DNA of 64,000 nucleotides from JABFRJ01 sp031374735 (lineage in GTDB: Bacteria > Pseudomonadota > Alphaproteobacteria > Rhizobiales > Hyphomicrobiaceae): the NCBI GenBank assembly GCA_031374735.1, contig JANMGQ010000010.1, positions 112,544 to 176,543 on the forward strand. The letters are read 5' to 3'. A model generated the notes under the pieces. The model was given only the letters and a program-made list of their open reading frames with translations. It was not told the DNA's origin and made no database searches. The position numbers and the translations under genes are program-made. Below are positions 59,417-64,000 of the stretch, one piece after another (the stretch's first letter is position 1; the number at the start of each line of letters is the position of its first letter).

Positions 59417-59794
59417 ATGTCAAAAACAGCAATCGTTGTGTTCTCGGACCCCAAGGCAGGCCAGGAAGAGGCCCTGGGTCGCTTGTTCAATGCCTTGTTC
59501 CTGACGCTCGAACTGAAGGACAAGAAGCAGGATGTCGCCCTGATCTTCCAAGGTGCTGGCACGCGCTGGCCAGCCGAGGTGACGGCGCCAGCGCATCCTG
59601 CGCACGCGCTCTATCATGCCGTGGCAGACAAAGTGGTTGGCGTCTGCGGCGGTTGCGCCGACGTGTTCGGTGCAGCGGAGGGTGCCGAGGCGACCGGCCT
59701 GCCACTGGTGCGCGATAAGCAGATTCCTGGCACGAAAGGTATCTTGGATCTCTCACGGTATCTCGACCAAGGGTATCGATTGATAACCTTTTGA
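59417..59794 (+). CDS. DsrE-like family protein
   Basis: A 125-residue small alpha/beta protein. The N-terminal strand TAIVVFSDPKAGQEEALGRLFNALFLTLELKDKKQDVALIFQGAGT and VVGVCGGCADVFGAAE match the DsrE/YchN fold, and the CGGC pair may carry the sulfur relay or metal. In the divergent promoter region with TetR. Role in sulfur trafficking or stress is inference. Confidence 0.8.
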   Translation: MSKTAIVVFSDPKAGQEEALGRLFNALFLTLELKDKKQDVALIFQGAGTRWPAEVTAPAHPAHALYHAVADKVVGVCGGCADVFGAAEGAEATGLPLVRDKQIPGTKGILDLSRYLDQGYRLITF

Positions 59795-59814
59795 GAACCA
59801 ATCGACGCACTGGT

Positions 59815-59842
59815 GATGATCGCCGTGTGAGCGGCGATCATC
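59815..59842. terminator. bidirectional hairpin between convergent genes
   Basis: A perfect 11-base stem, GATGATCGCCG/CGGCGATCATC, with a TGTGAG loop, sits between the DsrE-like stop (59794) and the end of the convergent membrane gene (59860). There is no T run, so it may work as a Rho-dependent or mRNA-stability element. Confidence 0.6.
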
Positions 59843-59859
59843 GTCACAGGCCGTGGTGC

Positions 59860-60315
59860 CTATGTCTTTGGGTTCCAGCGCGAGCCTGTGAGCCACATCG
59901 CGACCAGCGGCACCACCACCCATTGCAGCAGCGGCGACAAGCCCGTTCCGATCCACGGTAGCCTCGGCATCGCCGACGTGTAGGCCCAGCCCTGGCGCAT
60001 GACCGTGTTCAGCCACTCGCTGTAGATCGTGTAGCCGATGCCGATCGCCAGCATCACCAGCGTGACCTGTAGGCCACGGCTTCGCGGCCAGTCAGCCGCA
60101 CCGACCAAAACCAGCGCGGCGACGAGTGCCAGCGCGGCAATCATGATATCGCCTGCCGTACAGTGCAGGACAGCAAAGGCAATCTCGCGCGTCGTCCCAG
60201 TGCGCCAAAGGGTGTAAAGCGGTAGCTGTAAGGTCTCCCAGACAAGGTGCAGCAGCGCCGACCTAGCGAGATAACGGCGCACGAAACCGAGCCAGTTCGG
60301 GTCATCGGCCGTCAC
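59860..60315 (-). CDS. small membrane protein coupled to the copper ATPase
   Basis: A 151-residue membrane protein with four predicted helices (ALLHLVWETLQLPLYTLW, IMIAALALVAALVLVGAAD, LQVTLVMLAIGIGYTIY, LLQWVVVPLVAMWL). GTG at 60315 overlaps the ATPase stop (GTGA at 60312-60315), so it is co-translated. I do not recognise the family; position suggests a role in Cu export or its periplasmic handling. No metal-binding Cys clusters; His residues occur in helix 1 (LLHLVW) and at HCTAGD. Confidence 0.75.
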   Translation of the reverse strand: MTADDPNWLGFVRRYLARSALLHLVWETLQLPLYTLWRTGTTREIAFAVLHCTAGDIMIAALALVAALVLVGAADWPRSRGLQVTLVMLAIGIGYTIYSEWLNTVMRQGWAYTSAMPRLPWIGTGLSPLLQWVVVPLVAMWLTGSRWNPKT

Positions 60316-62672
60316 AGCCGCACACTCCGCAGGCGCAACGCATTGCCGATCACGCTGACCGATGACAGCGCCATGGCAGCCGCGGCGATGACTGGCGACA
60401 GCAGCAGTCCGAACACCGGATAAAGCACACCGGCGGCAATCGGGACCCCGATCGCATTGTAGGCGAAGGCAAACACAAGGTTCTGGCGGATGTTCGCCAT
60501 CGTCGCGCGCGACAGCGCATGTGCCCTCGCGATGCCGGTCAGATCGCCCTTCACCAGCGTGACCCCGGCACTTTCAATCGCGACATCAGTTCCAGTACCC
60601 ATGGCGATGCCGACATCAGCCACGGCGAGCGCGGGCGCATCGTTGACGCCGTCACCGGCCATGGCGACCGTGCGGCCCGCCGCTTTGAGGCGCGCCACCA
60701 CGGCTGCCTTCTGCTCTGGCAGGACATCCGCTTCGACCTCGTCGATGCCGAGCTGCGCTGCGACGGCAAGCGCCGTCGTCCGGTTGTCACCGGTCAGCAT
60801 AACGACGCGCATGCCGGCCGACTTGAGGGAAGCGAGCGCAGCCGGCGTCGTCGCCTTGATCGGATCGGCAACGGCGATGAAGCCCGCTAGGCGGCTGTCA
60901 ACGGCGACGTAGACAGCCGAGGCACCGTCCCGGCGCGCGCTATCCGCCGCCTCTGCAAGCGGCGTCGGATCGATGCCAAGTTCAGCCAGTATGAGCGCAT
61001 TGCCGATGACGATCTTATGACCATTGACGTCGGCACTGACCCCCTTGCCCGACGGCGCAACGAAGTTCGACGCCGGCGAAACAACGAGGCCCCGTTCCTG
61101 CGCTGCGCGAACGATGGCCTCACCCAGCGGATGCTGGCTCATCCGCTCGACAGCGGCGGCGGCAGCAAGCAGCTCCGCCTCGTCGATCCCGAGCGCCTGG
61201 ATCTGCACCACACTCGGACGCCCCTCAGTCAGCGTGCCTGTCTTGTCGATCACGATGGTGTCTATTTTTTCCATGCGTTCGAGTGCTTCCGCATTCCGGA
61301 TGAGCACACCCATTTGCGCACCGCGGCCAACGCCGACCATGATCGACATCGGCGTCGCCAAGCCGAGCGCGCAGGGGCAGGCGATGATCAGCACCGAAAC
61401 GGCAGCGATCAGCGCATAACTGAAGCGCGGTATCGGCCCCCACGTCAGCCACGCTATGAATGCGAGCGCGGCAATGAGCAGCACCAACGGGACGAACCAA
61501 GCGGAGACCTGATCCGCAAGACGCTGGATGTGCGCGCGGCTTCGCTGTGCGTCAGCAACCATCTGTACAATGCGCGCAAGAAGCGTGTCGCGGCCGACTT
61601 TGTCAGCGCGCATGATGAACGCGCCGGTCTGGTTCATCGTGCCGCCAACCACCTTGGCGCCAACAGCCTTGCTCGCGGGCAGCGATTCCCCTGTCACCAT
61701 CGATTCATCAATCGTACTCGTGCCCTCGACGATGGCGCCATCGACAGGCACGCTCTCGCCGGGTCGTACCCGAAGCCGGTCTCCAACGTGCACCGCTTCG
61801 AGATCAACGTCCTCATCACGCCCTGCGGCGTCGATGCGGCGCGCCTGTTTCGGCGCGAGATTGAGCAATGCCCGGACCGCGCCACTTGTCTGTTCGCGCG
61901 CCCTGAGTTCAAGTACCTGCCCAAGCAGCACGAGGACTGTAATTACGGCGGCTGCCTCAAAGTACACCGCGACCGCGCCGTCTTGACCACGCAGCGCTGC
62001 CGGGAAAAACCCAGGCGCCAGCGTTGCAACCACGCTGTAGAGCCATGCCACGCCGGTCCCCATGGCGATCAGCGTGAACATGTTGAGGTTGCGTGTTTTG
62101 AGCGAGGCCCAGCCACGCTCGAAGAACGGCCAACCCGCCCACACCACAACGGGGGTCGCCAGCAGGAACTGTACCCAGTTCGACGTCGTCCGGTCGACCA
62201 AATGACTGAGCCCCGTCAGGTGACCGCCCATCTCCAGCAAGAACACGGGCGCTGTCAGAGCGAGTCCGATCCAGAACCGCCGTGTCATGTCGGCGAGTTC
62301 TGCGTTGGGCGGCGCCTCGGCCGTTACCAGCTCCGGCTCCAGCGCCATGCCGCAGATCGGGCACGAACCTGGCCCCACCTGCCGGATCTCCGGATGCATC
62401 GGGCAGGTGTACGTTGCGCCGGGCACGACCTGAGGTGCAGCGGACGGCATCGGCTGCAAGTACGTCGCGGGTGCCGCCAAAAACTTCGTGCGGCACTTCG
62501 GATTGCAGAAATAGTAGGTCGTGCCGTCGTGCACCGCTGTGTGCTTGGCGGACGCAATCGTCACGACCATGCCGCAAACAGGATCTTTCGCAGTCGTTGG
62601 ACCGCCAGCGCCGTCACTGCAGCAGCTTCCAGGCCCAGAACTGTGGTCACCACTTGTGATGTGCTGTGCCAT
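60312..62672 (-). CDS. copA: Cu(I)-exporting P1B-type ATPase with YHS and HMBD N-terminus
   Basis: A 786-residue P-type ATPase. Residues 29-70 form a YHS domain (KDPVCGMVVTIASAKHTAVHDGTTYYFCNPKC), 88-112 a heavy-metal-binding domain (TYTCPMHPEI, GSCPICGMALEP), followed by eight helices. The transmembrane CPC (IIACPCALG), phosphorylation DKTGTLTEGRP and GDGVNDAPALAVADVGIAMG are intact. No N-terminal MxCxxC HMA domain. It pumps Cu(I)/Ag(I) to the periplasm. ATG 62672; promoter shared with csoR under two operators. Confidence 0.94.
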   Translation of the reverse strand: MAQHITSGDHSSGPGSCCSDGAGGPTTAKDPVCGMVVTIASAKHTAVHDGTTYYFCNPKCRTKFLAAPATYLQPMPSAAPQVVPGATYTCPMHPEIRQVGPGSCPICGMALEPELVTAEAPPNAELADMTRRFWIGLALTAPVFLLEMGGHLTGLSHLVDRTTSNWVQFLLATPVVVWAGWPFFERGWASLKTRNLNMFTLIAMGTGVAWLYSVVATLAPGFFPAALRGQDGAVAVYFEAAAVITVLVLLGQVLELRAREQTSGAVRALLNLAPKQARRIDAAGRDEDVDLEAVHVGDRLRVRPGESVPVDGAIVEGTSTIDESMVTGESLPASKAVGAKVVGGTMNQTGAFIMRADKVGRDTLLARIVQMVADAQRSRAHIQRLADQVSAWFVPLVLLIAALAFIAWLTWGPIPRFSYALIAAVSVLIIACPCALGLATPMSIMVGVGRGAQMGVLIRNAEALERMEKIDTIVIDKTGTLTEGRPSVVQIQALGIDEAELLAAAAAVERMSQHPLGEAIVRAAQERGLVVSPASNFVAPSGKGVSADVNGHKIVIGNALILAELGIDPTPLAEAADSARRDGASAVYVAVDSRLAGFIAVADPIKATTPAALASLKSAGMRVVMLTGDNRTTALAVAAQLGIDEVEADVLPEQKAAVVARLKAAGRTVAMAGDGVNDAPALAVADVGIAMGTGTDVAIESAGVTLVKGDLTGIARAHALSRATMANIRQNLVFAFAYNAIGVPIAAGVLYPVFGLLLSPVIAAAAMALSSVSVIGNALRLRSVRL

Positions 62673-62755
62673 GACGCTCGACGCTCCTCGCATGGCGGCT
62701 CAATCGACCGCATCGCAGGAACGCGCACGGGCGCACGCAAGTCACCAACTCAAAG

Positions 62756-62806
62756 ATACCCTATAGGGGTATTTGTGGATTTGACAGATATACCCCTTAT
62801 GGGTAT
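62756..62806. promoter_or_regulatory. two CsoR-type operators
   Basis: ATACCCTATAGGGGTAT (62756-62772) and ATACCCCTTATGGGTAT (62790-62806) are near-perfect inverted repeats with the CsoR consensus TACCC...GGGTA. They lie between copA (minus) and csoR (plus), so both directions can be repressed by CsoR until Cu(I) binds. Confidence 0.85.
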
Positions 62807-62815
62807 CAGTCAAGG

Positions 62816-63091
62816 ATGCAACCGACGACCAAGACCGCCTGTCTCAAGCGCCTCAACCGGATCGAGGGCCAAGTGCGTGGCCTCGGTCGTATGGTGGAGG
62901 AGAACCGTTACTGCATCGACGTCGTAACGCAGGTCGCGGCCATCCGTGCAGCCCTCGCGCGGGTGGAAGAAGAAATCCTGCGTGATCACATGGGGCACTG
63001 CATCAAGCACGCGATGACCATCGGCAACGAACGCGAACAGAAGGCCAAGGTCGACGAACTGATGGATGTCTTCGCTCGCAGCAAGCGCTAA
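62816..63091 (+). CDS. csoR: copper-sensing repressor CsoR
   Basis: A 91-residue DUF156 repressor. Cu(I) ligands are C33 (YCIDV), H58 and C62 (RDHMGHCIKH), matching the x-C-H-C fingerprint of CsoR. The start ATG is only 10 bases from the second operator, and GG lies too near the ATG, so the transcript may be leaderless or start immediately upstream. Its two operators face copA. The next gene starts 16 bases after it. Confidence 0.94.
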   Translation: MQPTTKTACLKRLNRIEGQVRGLGRMVEENRYCIDVVTQVAAIRAALARVEEEILRDHMGHCIKHAMTIGNEREQKAKVDELMDVFARSKR

Positions 63092-63106
63092 CCAAGGACG
63101 GATGTC

Positions 63107-63661
63107 ATGACACAGTTCAAACGCCTCGGCGGCACCGCCGCACTCGCCATTCTGCTCGGTGCCGGCTACGCGATCGCACAATCCGGTCATCACGGCCACG
63201 GCGGCCACGGAGGCGCCGAGAATCCCTATGCCGCCTTCAAGGATCGGCAAATTAAGGCCCTCTCGCCGGAGCAGGAAGCAGACTTGCGGCAGGGCAAGGG
63301 GATGGGCCTCGCATTGGCAGCCGAAATGAATGGCTATCCCGGCCCAATGCATGTGCTGCAGCTTGCGGATCAGATCGGACTGTCAGCTGATCAACGGACG
63401 CGCGTCGATGCTCTCTTCACGCGCATGAAGACCGAGGCCGTGGCAGCAGGTGGCCAGTTGATCGCTCTTGAGCGTGAACTCGACAAAGAGTTCGTCGCGC
63501 GATCGATCACAGCGGGGAGTCTCGCACGGCTGACCAAGGACATCGGCGTGAGCCAGGGGCTCGTTCGGTCAACACATCTCCGCTACCACCTCGAAACAGT
63601 TGCCGTCCTGTCGCCTGAGCAAATCGCGAAGTACAACACTGCACGCGGATATACCCGCTGA
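63107..63661 (+). CDS. Spy/CpxP-like periplasmic metal-stress protein
   Basis: A 184-residue exported protein. A signal peptide (AALAILLGAGYAIAQSG) is followed by a His-rich HHGHGGHGG and a helical domain with LTXXQ-like repeats (IGLSADQRTRVDALF and VAVLSPEQIAKYN), as in Spy, CpxP and ZraP. It is probably a periplasmic chaperone/metal buffer for copper stress. It is co-transcribed with csoR and followed by the DUF411 gene. Confidence 0.88.
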   Translation: MTQFKRLGGTAALAILLGAGYAIAQSGHHGHGGHGGAENPYAAFKDRQIKALSPEQEADLRQGKGMGLALAAEMNGYPGPMHVLQLADQIGLSADQRTRVDALFTRMKTEAVAAGGQLIALERELDKEFVARSITAGSLARLTKDIGVSQGLVRSTHLRYHLETVAVLSPEQIAKYNTARGYTR

Positions 63662-63677
63662 CTTGGAGGTCCTAGCC

Positions 63678-64000
63678 GTGACTACGCCCTCTGTGACGCG
63701 CCGCCTCGTCCTCAGTGGACTTGGTCTGGCTGGTGCATCCTTCGCGCTAACGGGTCAACTTCGTGCTTCATCCGCTCCTTTCATCAAGGTCGCACGAAGT
63801 GCGGGCTGCGGCTGTTGCCTCCTGTGGGGCAAGCATTTGGAAGCCAACGGCTTCCGCGTCGAGATGACCGAACGCAATGACATGGCGGCCTTCAAAGCCG
63901 GCCTCGGCATTCCTTCGGCACTCGAGTCGTGCCACACCGGTCTCGTAGACGGTTATGTCGTCGAAGGTCATGTGCCGGCTGACGCCATCAAGCGCTTGCT
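63678..64000 (+). CDS. DUF411 metal-binding protein, 5' part
   Basis: The start codon is GTG 63678 with GGAGGT 7 bases upstream. The visible 107 residues include a Tat-like signal (RRLVLSGLGLAGASFAL), then the DUF411 core IKVARSAGCGCCLLWGKHLEANGFRVEMTERNDM and GIPSALESCHTGLVDGYVVEGHVP. The CGCC and SCHT cysteines are the Cu(I) site of this periplasmic family. The frame runs past the window end. Confidence 0.88.
   Translation, partial: MTTPSVTRRLVLSGLGLAGASFALTGQLRASSAPFIKVARSAGCGCCLLWGKHLEANGFRVEMTERNDMAAFKAGLGIPSALESCHTGLVDGYVVEGHVPADAIKRL

Noticed and set aside
61017..62927. 636-codon plus-strand open frame opposite copA
   Set aside because: Shadow of the Cu ATPase. Sequence is Arg/His-rich with no family features and crosses the csoR start.
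1..64000. tRNA or rRNA genes
   Set aside because: No cloverleaf with GGTTCRAnYC or rRNA segments noticed in gene-free stretches. A tRNAscan/Infernal run would be needed to exclude them fully.

Overview
The window is high-GC, densely coded DNA from an alphaproteobacterium, most likely of the Hyphomicrobiales (Rhizobiales). The pointers are an Irr-type Fur regulator, an EipB (DUF1849) envelope protein, a DctPQM TRAP system, an Lrp-controlled 4-hydroxyphenylpyruvate dioxygenase and a dispersed palindromic repeat of the kind common in that order. No rRNA, tRNA or CRISPR array was found by eye. Species-level assignment is not possible from this sequence.

Layout. 0-5 kb: a formamidase-like hydrolase, an acetyltransferase and a complete TRAP transporter (dctP-dctQ-dctM on the minus strand), then a repeat pair and eipB. 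6-14 kb: sulfur amino acid and central metabolism (metY, an OppD-like ATPase, a MetC-like lyase translationally coupled to an indoleamine 2,3-dioxygenase-like haem protein, a GST, an acetolactate synthase small subunit, class I fumarase). 14-24 kb: rlpA, a single-chain biotin carboxylase/BCCP/carboxyltransferase, irr, a cyclase-family hydrolase, a second lone OppD-like ATPase and a BTAD/TPR regulator whose 3' half and downstream neighbour are clearly lower in GC. 24-34 kb: gamma-glutamyltransferase, a second-type EF-G, a coupled pair of acyl-CoA dehydrogenases, and a tungstate-type ABC transporter with a divergent one-component regulator. 34-46 kb: a LysR remnant, a lipoprotein, a VapBC-like pair with a nonsense-truncated toxin, a PlsB-like acyltransferase, a crotonase lacking both usual glutamates, Lrp/hppD, an OafA-like acyltransferase, a DUF2147 protein and a DevCAB-type exporter.

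46.3-54.2 kb looks like an integrated accessory island: a winged-helix, replication-initiator-like protein, a 750-base gene-free stretch carrying three copies of the palindrome GCGGA-N3-TCCGC, a secreted/soluble gene pair of unknown function, an XRE regulator, a small gene with an in-frame TGA, a serine recombinase with a candidate recombination site, an orphan DndB/DGQHR-like protein with a divergent core motif, and a decayed MerR gene.

54.3-64 kb is a metal-homeostasis cluster. It holds a HupE/UreJ-type permease with an anchored partner, a His-rich membrane protein, an RcnA-like Ni/Co exporter with its DUF156 repressor and G-tract operator, then a TetR/flavin-oxidoreductase pair, a DsrE-like protein, a Cu(I) P-type ATPase coupled to a small membrane protein, two CsoR-type palindromes, CsoR, a Spy/CpxP-like periplasmic protein and the start of a DUF411 protein that runs off the window end.

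The best candidates for something undescribed are the island (orphan DndB-like protein, palindrome array and unknown secreted pair) and the coupled PLP-lyase/IDO gene pair. Both are hypotheses from sequence context only.
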